A stretch of DNA of 64,000 nt from CAMLFJ01 sp035463855 (GTDB taxonomy: Bacteria > Methylomirabilota > Methylomirabilia > Rokubacteriales > CSP1-6): contig DATHSW010000017.1 in NCBI GenBank assembly GCA_035463855.1, positions 1-64,000 on the forward strand. Reading direction: 5' to 3'. A model generated the notes under the pieces. It had not been told where the DNA came from, did no database searches, and was given only the letters and a program-made list of their open reading frames with translations. Below are positions 7,479 through 17,924 of the stretch, piece after piece. The translations under genes were made by a program, and so were the position numbers. The stretch's first letter is position 1. Every line of letters starts with the position of its first letter.

Positions 7479-8300
7479 ATGCTGCTCGGATTGAAGGACG
7501 AGGACGAGACCCACGACGACGCTCCGCTCCCGGAGCCGTACGACCCGCTCACCGCCGAGGATGCCTTCCCGGACGACGGGATCGACGCCGACGAGACGGA
7601 CGACCGACAGGAGCACGACGGCCTCCTGTCGTCGGTGCCCGGCCCGCTGATCGCGGCCGCGACCTTCGTCCCCGCGTTCCTGGCCGTCTTCTTCGGCCTG
7701 AGCTACGTGCTGGGCGGCGCAACCCCCGCCCGCATGTCGGACGCGCCGGCGCCGGCCGTCACCGCGCCGGGCCTGTCGGACGCGGGCGAGCGGGCGACGC
7801 CGTCACTGTCCGAGACGATCCGGGACCCGTTCGCGCCACCAGGGCTCCTTGACCCACCCGCGACCAGCTTCCGCAATCCCGGCGAGGTGGGCCGGCGGGA
7901 CGACCCGCGCGACACACCGCGAGAATCGACTGGGGAGGACGCGGCGCCGCCGGCCGCGGCGCCGAGCACGCCGCCCTCGGAGTTGGCGCTGCCGCCCGCG
8001 TCGCCTCCGGCCGCCGAGTCGCACGCGCCGCGCGCCGCACGCGCTCCCGAGCCGCCGCGCCAGACCCGGGCCGCCGCGCCAACCCCGGCGCCCGAGCCGC
8101 CGGCGCCGACGGAACCGCAGAAGAACGGGCGTGAGTGGACGCCGGCGGCCGCGTTCACGGACCGGGAGGCGGCCAGTCGCCTGGCCAGCAGCATCCAGCA
8201 GCAGGGCTATCCGGTCGAGATCCGGCAGGACCGCTCCTCCACCCGGCCCTGGGTGGTGTGGATGGGCGCCCAGCCGCGCGGCGGCGACCGCCGCCGCTAG
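7479..8300 (+). CDS. Single-pass membrane protein with Pro/Ala-rich linker and SPOR-like C-terminus
   Basis: 273 residues. A strongly acidic cytoplasmic segment (1-50) precedes one membrane helix (about 53-78, LIAAATFVPAFLAVFFGL). A long Pro/Ala/Ser-rich periplasmic linker (about 85-210) leads to a C-terminal segment AAFTDREAASRLASSIQQQG ... VEIRQ ... WVVWMG, which follows the SPOR pattern (septal peptidoglycan-binding domain). The SPOR match is partial. Likely an envelope or division-site protein. No ribosome binding site is evident, consistent with the promoter lying almost at the start codon. Convergent with the NtrC-family gene, 7 bp apart. Confidence 0.75.
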   Translation: MLLGLKDEDETHDDAPLPEPYDPLTAEDAFPDDGIDADETDDRQEHDGLLSSVPGPLIAAATFVPAFLAVFFGLSYVLGGATPARMSDAPAPAVTAPGLSDAGERATPSLSETIRDPFAPPGLLDPPATSFRNPGEVGRRDDPRDTPRESTGEDAAPPAAAPSTPPSELALPPASPPAAESHAPRAARAPEPPRQTRAAAPTPAPEPPAPTEPQKNGREWTPAAAFTDREAASRLASSIQQQGYPVEIRQDRSSTRPWVVWMGAQPRGGDRRR

Positions 8301-8307
8301 TCCCGCC

Positions 8308-9678
<1,371 letters not shown>

Positions 9679-9746
9679 GGTGGTCCCCCTTTCGGGAAAC
9701 TCGCGAGGGTTCACGGTGTGGCCTCCTGCGTCGTCGCGCCCTGGGC

Positions 9747-9762
9747 TGCAAGCGACATGCCC
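9747..9762 (-). promoter_or_regulatory. Sigma-54 promoter of the NtrC-family gene
   Basis: Minus-strand GGGCATG-TCGC-TTGCA: the -12 half is perfect and the -24 half differs at two bases, with GG-N10-GC spacing kept. A leader of about 57 bases would follow. It implies that the activator controls its own gene. Confidence 0.55.
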
Positions 9763-9884
9763 CCCGGATCGCTCCCGCAGGCCCAGCCGGTGAACGCCGG
9801 CCGGCGCACAAGCCCTGACAGGGACTTACAACACATATATCAACATCTACTTGAAGTAATTCTGCGGACCGCCAGGGGCGGATC

Positions 9885-9898
9885 GGGAAGATCTTACC
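9885..9898. promoter_or_regulatory. Palindromic activator site upstream of the NtrC-family gene
   Basis: GGGAAGATCTTACC (reverse complement GGTAAGATCTTCCC) matches the recurring palindrome but with a 4-base centre. It lies 123 bp upstream of the -24 box at 9762, in an AT-rich patch (9830-9870) that stands out in this GC-rich genome and could favour DNA bending. Confidence 0.4.
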
Positions 9899-9904
9899 GT
9901 GTAA

Positions 9905-10354
9905 CTACGGCCGGTCCCAGACCACATCGAGCAGAGCCAGCCCGGTGGCCGGGTCGATCTTCCTGCGGAGCGTCGCGGGCGACTCGACGATCATGACCTC
10001 GAGGGTCGGGTCAACACACCCCGCCAGGAGGTGGCCGCCCAGCGCGCTGCCGTCGGAGCGGGCCACCACCGCGTGGGCATGCACGCGCGGCTCGCCCTGG
10101 TCGAGCGCGACGTTGCCGACCAGGGAGACCACCTCGACCTGCTCCCGGATGACCCGACGCGCATAGTCGCGCCGGCCCCGATCGAAGAAGCCCAGGGTCA
10201 CGGCCGAGAAGGCCCCGATCCCGCTCAGCGAGGCCGCCGACAGGTCGAACCGCTTGGCGGCGGCGGTGAGAGCCTCCATCGGATCGTCGCCCCGGTCGCA
10301 GACCAACACGAAAGTGCGCCGGCCCTCCACGTCATCGAGCTGCCGCATTCTCAT
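9905..10354 (-). CDS. PPC (DUF296) domain protein
   Basis: 149 residues forming a single PPC/DUF296 domain. It shows the family pattern: an N-terminal strand FVLVCDRGDDPMEALTA, the central SLSGIGAFSAVTLGFFD, then EPRVHAHAVVARSDGSALGGHLLAG with clustered histidines that form a metal site in relatives. In plants the domain follows AT-hooks; bacterial stand-alone forms are trimeric and of unknown function, so DNA binding should not be assumed. It starts 11 bp after psiE and is probably co-transcribed with it. Confidence 0.85.
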   Translation of the reverse strand: MRMRQLDDVEGRRTFVLVCDRGDDPMEALTAAAKRFDLSAASLSGIGAFSAVTLGFFDRGRRDYARRVIREQVEVVSLVGNVALDQGEPRVHAHAVVARSDGSALGGHLLAGCVDPTLEVMIVESPATLRRKIDPATGLALLDVVWDRP

Positions 10355-10365
10355 CGCGTGGCTCC

Positions 10366-10854
10366 TCAGGCCCGCTCGGCTACCGCTTCCTTGTCCCGCT
10401 TGCGCAGTCCCACGAGGCAGGCCACCAGGACTCCAGTCATGACGGTGAGCAGCCCGAGCTCGATCATGGCGTAGCGGAAGACCGCCTCCCCCTGCTCCAT
10501 GAGGGTGCCGAACTCCGCGGTGATGACCAGGATCCGCCGCACCGCCGCGATCAGGGCCACCAGCACGAAGGGCTCGGGTACGAGCACGTGCTCGCGGAAC
10601 GACACCTGCACCGTGTAGAGGATCTCGATCATCATCAGGATCAACAGGAGCTGGTCCAGCACGCCCACGATGCTTCCCCCGAGCCCGCCCGCCGCGAGGC
10701 TGCGCGCGAACACCGTCGCCGCGCTGACCAGCATCGCCACCGCCGCCGCGGCCAGCACGACGCCGATGCCCACGTAGAGCACGTCCTCCACGTGCGTGAA
10801 CCCCTGCGCGATCCGCTCGCGTACCGGCGGCCGCGCCCGGCCCGCGGGACTCAC
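10366..10854 (-). CDS. PsiE family inner-membrane protein
   Basis: 162 residues from a GTG at 10854. Four hydrophobic helices (about 26-50, 60-80, 92-112, 126-150) and the FREHVLVPEPFVLVALIAAV segment match the phosphate-starvation-inducible PsiE family. Function in the family is not established beyond stress induction. Its sigma-54 promoter and palindromic site upstream tie it to the same regulon as mlaC and the ANTAR gene. A PPC-domain gene follows in the same direction. Confidence 0.85.
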   Translation of the reverse strand: MSPAGRARPPVRERIAQGFTHVEDVLYVGIGVVLAAAAVAMLVSAATVFARSLAAGGLGGSIVGVLDQLLLILMMIEILYTVQVSFREHVLVPEPFVLVALIAAVRRILVITAEFGTLMEQGEAVFRYAMIELGLLTVMTGVLVACLVGLRKRDKEAVAERA

Positions 10855-10926
10855 CGGCGGCCTACCACCTCTCCCGGACGACGATCGCAGCGAGCCTCAT
10901 GGGGTCCATACCTCCGTCCGGGCATC

Positions 10927-10942
10927 GGCAAGCCCTGTGCCA
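10927..10942 (-). promoter_or_regulatory. Sigma-54 promoter of psiE
   Basis: Minus-strand TGGCACA-GGGC-TTGCC, one base from the core consensus TGGCACR-N4-TTGC. It lies in the 317-bp gene-free stretch 10855-11171. The leader to the GTG at 10854 would be about 60 bases. Confidence 0.72.
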
Positions 10943-11039
10943 GCCGCCACGCCCGCGGCACGGGTCGGCTAAGCGCCCGAAAAGCGGCGGCGGCACGCCC
11001 GCGGGCCCATCGCGGGCCGGCCGCGCCCGCGGCGCGCCC

Positions 11040-11073
11040 GGTAAACGTTACCCGGCCGTCCGGGTAAACGCGG
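11040..11073. promoter_or_regulatory. Palindromic activator sites in the psiE / MscS-type intergenic region
   Basis: GGTAAACGTTACC (11040-11052) is the most symmetric copy of the GGTAA-N3-TTNCC element. A half-site GGTAAACGCGG begins at 11063, again 23 bp further on. TTACCCGG (11048-11055) and CCGGGTAA (11060-11067) also form an 8-bp inverted repeat. The first copy is 98 bp upstream of the psiE -24 box. The rest of the 10855-11171 gap shows nothing else apart from the ribosome binding site of the next gene. Confidence 0.5.
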
Positions 11074-11171
11074 ACACGGCCCGCGCGGCGGGCAGCAGCC
11101 TTTCTGGGGCCTTCCCCGCGTGATACCGTGAGACATTCCCGCAGCGCAATGGATGGAAGGAGGCGCGGATC

Positions 11172-11876
11172 ATGACGGACATGTGGGGTGACCTCGTGTG
11201 GGCCGCTCTCGCGGATCTGAAGACCCGGCTGATCCTCGTGCTCCCCGGCATTCTCGCGATGCTGACCCTGGCCGTCGTGGGGCTGGTGGGCGCGTGGATC
11301 GCCGCGCGGGTGACGCGCCGGATCGCGCAGGCGGTGGCCTTCGACCGCCGCGCCGAGAGCTGGGGCATCGTCGCCCAGCTGAACCGGGCGGGGGTGCAGA
11401 AGCCGCCCTCGCAGGTGCTCGGGCTGATCGTCTTCTGGAGCATCCTCGTCCTGTTCCTCTCCATGGCGATCGACGCGCTCGCGATCCCGGGCACCGGCCG
11501 GATCACCGAGTTCGTATTCTCCTGGGTCCCGCGCGTCATGGGCGCGGCCCTGATCCTCCTCGTGGGCTGGCTCGTGGCGAACTTCCTGGGCGAGGGCGCG
11601 CTGATCGCGGCGGTCAATGCGCGCCTGCCGGAGGCCCGCCTGCTCGCCCGCGCGATCCGCTGGGGCGTGCTGCTCTTCGCGAGCGCGACCGCCATCACCC
11701 ATCTGGGCATCGGCAAGGAGATGGTGCTGGTCGCCTTCGGCATCACCTTCGGCGGCCTGATCTTCGCCCTGGCCCTGGCCTTCGGGCTCGGCGGCCGCGC
11801 GCTGGCCCGCCAGATCCTCGAGCGCCACCTGCGCAGCCGCGAGCCGCATCCGCGGGAGACCTTGACCCACCTCTAG
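11172..11876 (+). CDS. Membrane protein with MscS-type conserved TM-helix repeats
   Basis: 234 residues preceded by GGAAGGAGGCG. Five to six hydrophobic helices are visible. Two repeats of a G-LVGAWIAARVTRRI / LVGWLVANFLGEG kind match the conserved transmembrane helix found at the N-terminus of some mechanosensitive channels (the CmpX type). The MscS beta-domain itself is absent, so channel activity is not shown. The C-terminus FGLGGRALARQILERHL is a short cytoplasmic tail. It is 6 bp from treY, so an osmotic-stress pairing of a tension-related membrane protein with trehalose synthesis is plausible. Confidence 0.82.
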   Translation: MTDMWGDLVWAALADLKTRLILVLPGILAMLTLAVVGLVGAWIAARVTRRIAQAVAFDRRAESWGIVAQLNRAGVQKPPSQVLGLIVFWSILVLFLSMAIDALAIPGTGRITEFVFSWVPRVMGAALILLVGWLVANFLGEGALIAAVNARLPEARLLARAIRWGVLLFASATAITHLGIGKEMVLVAFGITFGGLIFALALAFGLGGRALARQILERHLRSREPHPRETLTHL

Positions 11877-11882
11877 AGCCGT

Positions 11883-14800
11883 ATGATCGATGTCGGGGTG
11901 CTCTTCCAGCAGGCGGTGGCGGCGCTCGGCCGCGAGCGCCACGCCACCTATCGCCTGCAGCTCGGTGGCGCGCTCGGCTTCGACGCGGTGGCCGCGCTCG
12001 CCCCGTACCTCGACGCGCTCGGGGTGAGCGACGCCTACCTCTCCCCGTGCTTCCGCTGCGGGCCGGGCAGCTCGCACGGCTACGATGTCACCGATCACAA
12101 CGCCTTCAATCCCGAGGTCGGCAGCGCGGCCACCTTCGACCGCATGGCCGCGGGGCTGGCCGCCCGCGGGCTCGGCCTGATCCTCGACGTGGTGCCCAAC
12201 CACATGGGCATCGCGGGGGACGCCAACCCCTGGTGGCTGGACGTGCTGGAGAATGGCCAGGCCTCCCCGCGCGCGGCCTTCTTCGACATCGACTGGACGC
12301 CGATCAAGCCCGAGCTGCGCGATCGGGTCCTCCTGCCCGTCCTGCCCGACCAGTACGGCCGCGTGCTCGAGTTGCAGCAGCTCCAGCTCGAGCTCGCGGA
12401 CGGCGCCTTCCACCTCCGGTACGCGGGGGCGCGCCTGCCCATCGCCCCCGACACCTACGCGCAGATCCTGACCGACCGTCTCGACGTCCTCGCCGGCCGC
12501 CTCGGGGCGGAGGACGCGGGCCTCCAGGAGCTGCGCAGCATCCTGACCGCGCTCGAGCACCTGCCCGGGCGCACCGAGACCGATCCCCAGCGGATCGAGG
12601 AGCGGCTCCGCGAGAAGGAGATCGTCAAGCGCCGCCTGGGCGCGCTCGCCAAGGAATCGGCGGAGATCCGCGAGCACCTCGAGGAGACGGTGCGACGTTT
12701 CAACGGCACCGCGGGGGATCCGGCGAGCTTCGACGCGCTCGATCGCCTGCTCTCGGCCCAGACCTACCGCCTGGCCGACTGGCGGGTGGCCGGTGACGAG
12801 GTGAACTACCGCCGCTTCTTCGACGTGAGCCACCTGGCCGCCATCCGCGTCGAGCAGCGCGCGGTCTTCGACGCCACCCACGAGCTGGTCCTCCGTCTCG
12901 TCGGCGAGGGGAAGGTCACCGGGCTGCGCGTGGACCATCCCGACGGGCTCTACGCGCCCGGGGAGTACTTCCGCCGACTCCAGGAGGGCGCGCTCGTGGC
13001 CACCGCGCGGCGGCTGATGCCCGCGCTCGGCGCGGCCGAGGCGGAGGCGCTCGGCGCCCTCTACCGCGCCCGCGCCGCCGAGCGGTCGGCCGGCCAGGAG
13101 GCCCGCCCGCTGTGGATCGCGGCCGAGAAGATCCTGAGCCCCGGCGAGCCCCTGCCCGACTGGTGGGCGGTGGCCGGCACCACCGGCTACGACTTCCTGG
13201 CCTCCGTCAACGGGCTCTTCGTGGACCGCGGAACTTCCAGGCAGATGACCACGCTCTACGCGCGGCTGGCCGGGGCGGGCGGGCCGCTGGCCGATCACAC
13301 CTACGCGGCCAAGCGGCTCATCATGCAGGTCTCGATGGCGAGCGAGATCAACCAGCTCGGACTTCACCTCGATTCCATGTCGGAGCGCAACCGCCTCTCG
13401 CGCGACTTCACGCTCGGGAGCCTGGTGCGCGCGATCCGCGAGGTGGTGGCCGCGTTCTCGGTCTACCGCACCTACGTGGGCGACGACGCGCGCGACCCGA
13501 GCGTCCGCGACCGCGCCTATATCGAGGAAGCGGTGGCGGAGGCCAAGCGCCGCAACCCCACCGTGAACGTGTCCATCTTCGACTTCCTCCGCGACGTGCT
13601 CCTGGTCCGGACCCCGAGCCGCCGCGACCCCGACGAGCAGGCCGCGCGCCGCCACTTCGCGATGCGCTTCCAGCAGACCACCGGGCCGGTCACCGCCAAG
13701 GGGGTCGAGGACACCGCCTTCTACGTCTACAACCGCCTGGTCTCGCTCAACGAGGTGGGCGGCGATCCGGCCCGCTACGGGGAGTCGCCGACCGTCTTCC
13801 ACGACAAGAACGCGGCGCGCCTGGCCCGCTGGCCCGAGTCGCTCGTCGCCACCGCCACCCACGACACCAAGCGCGGCGAGGACGTGCGGGCCCGCATCAG
13901 CGTGCTCTCGGAGGTCCCGGCCGCCTGGGCGGCGGAGGTGCGGCGCTGGCGCGCCCTCGCCCGCCGATTCAAGTCCGAGGTCGACGGACGCGCGGCGCCC
14001 GACGCCAACGACGAGTACCTGCTCTACCAGACCCTGGTGGGCGCCTGGCCCGCCCGCGACGAGGACGAGTCGCTCGACGCGCTCACCGGCCGCCTCGTCG
14101 CCTACATGGAGAAGGCCACCAAGGAGGCCAAGCGTCACACGAGCTGGGTAAACCCGAGCGCCGCCTACGACGCGGCGGTGCGCGAGTTCGCCACCGGCCT
14201 GCTCGCGCCGGGCGGCGCCTTCCTCGGCGCGTTCTTGCCGTTCCAGCGCCGGGTGGCCGCCCACGGCGCGGTCAACTCGCTGGCCCAGACCCTGCTCAAG
14301 ATCGGCGCGCCCGGCATTGCCGACTTCTACCAGGGCACGGAGCTCTGGGACTTCTCCCTCGTCGACCCCGACAACCGCCGGCCGGTGGACTTCGCGCGCC
14401 GGAGGGAGCTGCTGGACACCCTGTGCGCCCGCCTCCCGGCCGGGGACGGGGCCGACGCGGACCTGACCGGCCTCTGCGCGGAGGTGCTCGAGCGCTGGCC
14501 GGACGGCCGGGTGAAGCTCTACCTCACCCACCGCGCCCTCACGCTGCGCCGGCGCCGGGCCCGGCTCTTCCGCGTCGGGGAATACCGCGCGCTGGCCCCG
14601 GCCGGCCGGCAGGCCGACCACGTGGTGGCGTTCGCGCGGCTCGACGGGGCCGACGCGGCCATCGTCGCGGTGCCGCGGCTGACCGCGCGCCTCGCCGGCC
14701 TCACCGGCCGCTTCGCCCTGGGGGAGGCCGCGTGGGAGCAGACGTGGGTCGCCCTCGGCGACGAGCAGCTCGCCGGCGTCTACCGCGACCGATTCACCGG

Positions 14801-14909
14801 CCTCCGCGTCGCGAGCCAGCGCCACGACGGCGCGGCCGCGCTGCCCGCGGCCGCCCTTTTCGGTCACTTCCCGGTGGCGCTCCTCGAGCGCGAGGGCGGC
14901 CGCCCATGA
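11883..14909 (+). CDS. treY: Malto-oligosyltrehalose synthase
   Basis: 1008 residues, GH13. It converts the reducing-end alpha-1,4 bond of malto-oligosaccharides to an alpha,alpha-1,1 bond. N-terminal ATYRLQLGGALGFDAVAALAPYLDALGV and LDVVPNHMGIAG are typical TreY sequence. Catalytic motifs are GLRVDHPDGLYAP (nucleophile Asp), WIAAEKILSPGEPLP (acid/base Glu) and ATHDTKRGEDVRAR (third Asp). The long insert with DEYLLYQTLVGAWP and the FYQGTELWDFSLVDPDNRRPVD segment complete the family. It overlaps treZ by four bases (ATGA). Confidence 0.97.
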   Translation: MIDVGVLFQQAVAALGRERHATYRLQLGGALGFDAVAALAPYLDALGVSDAYLSPCFRCGPGSSHGYDVTDHNAFNPEVGSAATFDRMAAGLAARGLGLILDVVPNHMGIAGDANPWWLDVLENGQASPRAAFFDIDWTPIKPELRDRVLLPVLPDQYGRVLELQQLQLELADGAFHLRYAGARLPIAPDTYAQILTDRLDVLAGRLGAEDAGLQELRSILTALEHLPGRTETDPQRIEERLREKEIVKRRLGALAKESAEIREHLEETVRRFNGTAGDPASFDALDRLLSAQTYRLADWRVAGDEVNYRRFFDVSHLAAIRVEQRAVFDATHELVLRLVGEGKVTGLRVDHPDGLYAPGEYFRRLQEGALVATARRLMPALGAAEAEALGALYRARAAERSAGQEARPLWIAAEKILSPGEPLPDWWAVAGTTGYDFLASVNGLFVDRGTSRQMTTLYARLAGAGGPLADHTYAAKRLIMQVSMASEINQLGLHLDSMSERNRLSRDFTLGSLVRAIREVVAAFSVYRTYVGDDARDPSVRDRAYIEEAVAEAKRRNPTVNVSIFDFLRDVLLVRTPSRRDPDEQAARRHFAMRFQQTTGPVTAKGVEDTAFYVYNRLVSLNEVGGDPARYGESPTVFHDKNAARLARWPESLVATATHDTKRGEDVRARISVLSEVPAAWAAEVRRWRALARRFKSEVDGRAAPDANDEYLLYQTLVGAWPARDEDESLDALTGRLVAYMEKATKEAKRHTSWVNPSAAYDAAVREFATGLLAPGGAFLGAFLPFQRRVAAHGAVNSLAQTLLKIGAPGIADFYQGTELWDFSLVDPDNRRPVDFARRRELLDTLCARLPAGDGADADLTGLCAEVLERWPDGRVKLYLTHRALTLRRRRARLFRVGEYRALAPAGRQADHVVAFARLDGADAAIVAVPRLTARLAGLTGRFALGEAAWEQTWVALGDEQLAGVYRDRFTGLRVASQRHDGAAALPAAALFGHFPVALLEREGGRP

Positions 14910-16750
14910 GCGGGGCTCCCGCGGCGCGGCGCGCGCATCGGATGCCCTTCGGGGCCGAGGTCCGCGAGGACGGGACCACCCGCTTCCGGCTCTGGGCGCC
15001 CGGCGCCCGGCAGGTCGAGCTGTGGCTCGAGGAGCCGCGGCGCGCCGTCGCGATGCCGCGCGACGCGGGCGGCTGGGCCGAGTACGTGACGCGCGAGGCG
15101 CCCGCGGGCGCGCGCTACCGCTACCGCATCGACGGCGAGCTGCTCGTGCCGGATCCGGCCGCGCGCTTCCAGCCCGGCGACGTGCACGGGGCGAGCGAGG
15201 TCATCGATCCCCTCGCCTATCCCTGGGCGGACGGCGGGTGGACCGGCCTGCCCCCGGAGCGCCTCGTCTTCTACGAGCTGCACGTCGGCGCCTTCACCGC
15301 CGGCGGCACCTACGCGGCGGTGGCCGAGCGGCTCGATCACCTGGTGTCCCTCGGCGTCACCGCGGTGGAGCTGATGCCGCTGGCCGACTTCCCGGGCCGC
15401 TGGGGCTGGGGCTACGACGGCGTCCTCCTCTTCGCCCCCGAGGCCAGCTACGGCCGGCCGGAGGCGCTCAAGGCGCTGGTGGACGCCGCGCACGCCCGGG
15501 GCCTCGGGGTCTTCCTCGACGTGGTCTACAACCACTTCGGTCCCGAGGGCAACTACCTGCACCACTACGCCCCCGACTTCTTCAACGCCCGGCATCAGAC
15601 CCCCTGGGGCGACGGCATCAACTACGACGGGCCCGGCTCGGAGGTGGTGCGCGCCTTCGTGATCCACAACGCGCTCTACTGGATCGAGGAGTACCACCTC
15701 GACGGCCTCCGGCTCGACGCGGTGAACGCCATCGTGGACGAGTCGATGGCCCACCTCCTCGTCGAGCTGGGCCGCGCGGTGGCCGACGGGCCCGGCCGCG
15801 ACCGCCCCGTGCATCTCGTCCTGGAAAACGGCGCGAACGAGTCGCGCTACCTGCGACGCGGCCGGCCCGGGGGCCGCCCGGCCTACCAGGCCCAGTGGAA
15901 CGACGACGTGCACCACGCGCTCCACGTGCTCCTCACCGGGGAGACGGGCGGCTACTACGCCGACTACCAGCCGCCGTTGCCGCACCTGGGGCGCTGCCTC
16001 ACCGAGGGCTTCGCCTTCCAGGGCGAGCCCTCGCGCTACCGGCAGGGTCTGCGCGGCGAGGCCAGCGCCGACCTGCCCCCGACCGCCTTCGTGGGCTTCC
16101 TGCAGAACCACGATCAGGTCGGCAATCGCGCCCTCGGCGAGCGGATCACCCAGCTGGCCGCGGCCTCCGCGGTGCGCGCGGCCACCGCGGTGCTCCTGCT
16201 CGCGCCCGCCCCGCCCCTGGTCTTCATGGGCGAGGAGTGGGCCGCGCCGCAGCCGTTCCTGTTCTTCAGCGATCTCGGCCCCGACCTGGGCCCGCTCGTC
16301 GCGGAGGGACGGCGGCGCGAGTTCGCCCGGTTCCCGGAGTTCGCCCGCCCGGCGGTGCGCGAGCGCATTCCCGATCCGCAGGCCGAGACGACCTTCCGGC
16401 GCTCGGTGCTCGACTGGGATCGCGTCCACGCGGCCGGCCACCGGGACTGGCTGGCCTTCCATCGGGCGCTGCTCGCGCTGCGGGCGCAGGCGATCGCGCC
16501 GCTGCTCGCGGGCGAGCCGGTGCCGGAGGCGTCCTGGAAAGGCCTGGGGGATACCGCGCTCGAGGTCGTGTGGAGGTTCCCGGCCGCCACGCTCCGGCTC
16601 ATCGCCAACCTGGGCGCGGCCGCCGTCCCGCACGACGGGCCGGGCGCGGACTGGGGCCGCCGCCTCTACGCGCTCGACCTGCCCGCGCCCACGTGGTCCG
16701 CGCTCCCCCCGTGGAGCGTCGCCTTCTACCTCGCCGGAGCTCGCCGATGA
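14906..16750 (+). CDS. treZ: Malto-oligosyltrehalose trehalohydrolase
   Basis: 614 residues, GH13. It releases trehalose from the TreY product. An N-terminal beta-sandwich (about 10-110, RFRLWAPGARQVELWLEE) precedes the TIM barrel with RWGWGYDGVLLFAPEASYG, FLDVVYNHFGPEGNYL, nucleophile in LDGLRLDAVNAI, acid/base in HLVLENGANES and the third Asp in FLQNHDQVGNR. The start ATG overlaps the treY stop; an alternative ATG lies 12 codons downstream. The last 25 bp overlap, tail to tail, the end of the GlgM-like gene on the other strand. Confidence 0.97.
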   Translation: MSGAPAARRAHRMPFGAEVREDGTTRFRLWAPGARQVELWLEEPRRAVAMPRDAGGWAEYVTREAPAGARYRYRIDGELLVPDPAARFQPGDVHGASEVIDPLAYPWADGGWTGLPPERLVFYELHVGAFTAGGTYAAVAERLDHLVSLGVTAVELMPLADFPGRWGWGYDGVLLFAPEASYGRPEALKALVDAAHARGLGVFLDVVYNHFGPEGNYLHHYAPDFFNARHQTPWGDGINYDGPGSEVVRAFVIHNALYWIEEYHLDGLRLDAVNAIVDESMAHLLVELGRAVADGPGRDRPVHLVLENGANESRYLRRGRPGGRPAYQAQWNDDVHHALHVLLTGETGGYYADYQPPLPHLGRCLTEGFAFQGEPSRYRQGLRGEASADLPPTAFVGFLQNHDQVGNRALGERITQLAAASAVRAATAVLLLAPAPPLVFMGEEWAAPQPFLFFSDLGPDLGPLVAEGRRREFARFPEFARPAVRERIPDPQAETTFRRSVLDWDRVHAAGHRDWLAFHRALLALRAQAIAPLLAGEPVPEASWKGLGDTALEVVWRFPAATLRLIANLGAAAVPHDGPGADWGRRLYALDLPAPTWSALPPWSVAFYLAGARR

Positions 16751-17895
16751 GTCTCGATCGCGTCCCGGTAGACGGCGAGCGTCCGATCCGCGATCCGATC
16801 CCACGAGAAGTGGGCCTCCACCCGGCGGCGCCCGGCCTCCCCCATCCGCCGGGCGCGCTCGGGATCGTCGAGCGCGTGCCGCAGCGCCCCGCCGAGCGCG
16901 GCGGGGTCGCCGGGTGCCACCAGCCAGCCGGTCTCGCCGTCCACCACCACCTCGGGGATGCCGCCGACCCGGCTCGCCACCACCGGCGTGCCGCAGGCCA
17001 TGGCCTCGAGATTGATCAGGCCGAAGGGCTCGTAGATCGACGGGCAGACGAACACCGCGGCGTGGGAGTAGAGCTGGGCGACCTCGGGAACCGGCAGCAT
17101 CGCGTTGATCCAGCGGATCTCCGGGCGGCCCGCCACCGCGGCCTCGAGCCGCGCGAGCAGCTCGGGCGTGTCCGGGCTGCTCGCGCAGAGCACGAGCTGC
17201 ACGCCCGCGGGCAGGCCCCGCGCGGCCTCCAGGAGCTGGAAGATCCCCTTCTGCTCGCTGATGCGGCCGACGAAGAGCGCGTACGGGGCCCGCACCCCGT
17301 GGCGCGCGAGGGCCTCGCCGCGCTCGGTGCGCGCGAACGCCTCCGCGTCCACCCCGTTGTGGATCACCACCACCCGGTCCGGATCGACCCGGAAGTGGGC
17401 CGTGATGTCGGCGCGCATCTGCCCGGAGACCGCGATCACGCGGTCGGCCCGCTCGACGGCCAGCCGCTCGGCCCAGCTCGACACCGCGTAGCCGGTGCCG
17501 AGCTGATCGGCCTTCCACGGGCGGAGCGGCTCCATGCTGTGCAGCGTCACCACGAGCGGGACGTCGTGGACCGACTGCACCAGCATCCCGCCCAGCCCCA
17601 CGTACCAGGTATGGGTGTGGACCACGTCGGCCGCCACCGGGTCGCGCGCCATCGCGAGCCCCACCGAGAGCGCCTCGAGCGCGGGGGCGTAGGGCGCGTC
17701 CGGGCCGCCCGCCAGCCGCGCCCACGGGGCGTAGCCCCTGACGGTCAGGTTCGGCTGCGTCTGCTCGTTGGCGCCGAAGCAGCGCACCTCCACGGACGCG
17801 CGGCGGGCGAGCGCGCGGCTCAGATGGTCCACCACCACCCCGGCGCCGCCGTAGACGTGCGGCGGATACTCGCGGGTCAGGAGCAGGATTCTCAC
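16726..17895 (-). CDS. GT4 glycosyltransferase, GlgM/actinobacterial GlgA-like
   Basis: 389 residues from a GTG at 17895; the ORF is open further upstream but that part is a shadow of the divergent gene. The N-terminus RILLLTREYPPHVYGGAGVVVDHL is the acceptor-side glycine loop of starch-synthase-like GT4 enzymes. Donor-site motifs are intact: GRISEQKG (Arg and Lys for the diphosphate) and EPFGLINLE (E-x7-E). Actinobacterial relatives make maltose-1-phosphate or extend glucan from ADP-glucose. With glgE, treS and maltokinase nearby, maltose-1-phosphate synthase (GlgM) is the favoured role. It is divergent from the DUF5752-like gene with only 29 bp between starts. Confidence 0.85.
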   Translation of the reverse strand: MRILLLTREYPPHVYGGAGVVVDHLSRALARRASVEVRCFGANEQTQPNLTVRGYAPWARLAGGPDAPYAPALEALSVGLAMARDPVAADVVHTHTWYVGLGGMLVQSVHDVPLVVTLHSMEPLRPWKADQLGTGYAVSSWAERLAVERADRVIAVSGQMRADITAHFRVDPDRVVVIHNGVDAEAFARTERGEALARHGVRAPYALFVGRISEQKGIFQLLEAARGLPAGVQLVLCASSPDTPELLARLEAAVAGRPEIRWINAMLPVPEVAQLYSHAAVFVCPSIYEPFGLINLEAMACGTPVVASRVGGIPEVVVDGETGWLVAPGDPAALGGALRHALDDPERARRMGEAGRRRVEAHFSWDRIADRTLAVYRDAIETHRRAPAR

Positions 17896-17924
17896 TGGCG
17901 TCGTCCCCCGAGAGAGCTTACCGC

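Noticed and set aside
11105..11120. TGGGGCCTTCCCCGCG as a sigma-54 promoter for the MscS-type gene
   Set aside because: Only the GG and GC dinucleotides and their spacing fit; the -24 CAC and -12 TT are missing. Not listed as a feature.
10851..14867. Minus-strand open frame of 1338 codons opposite the MscS-type gene and treY
   Set aside because: Its translation is low-complexity Arg/Ala/Gly/Glu/His-rich sequence with no domain, and the plus strand holds a complete, motif-perfect TreY. It is a GC-driven shadow. The same applies to long antisense frames at 14864-17725, 21003-23174, 22918-24912, 47716-50541 and 50307-52580.
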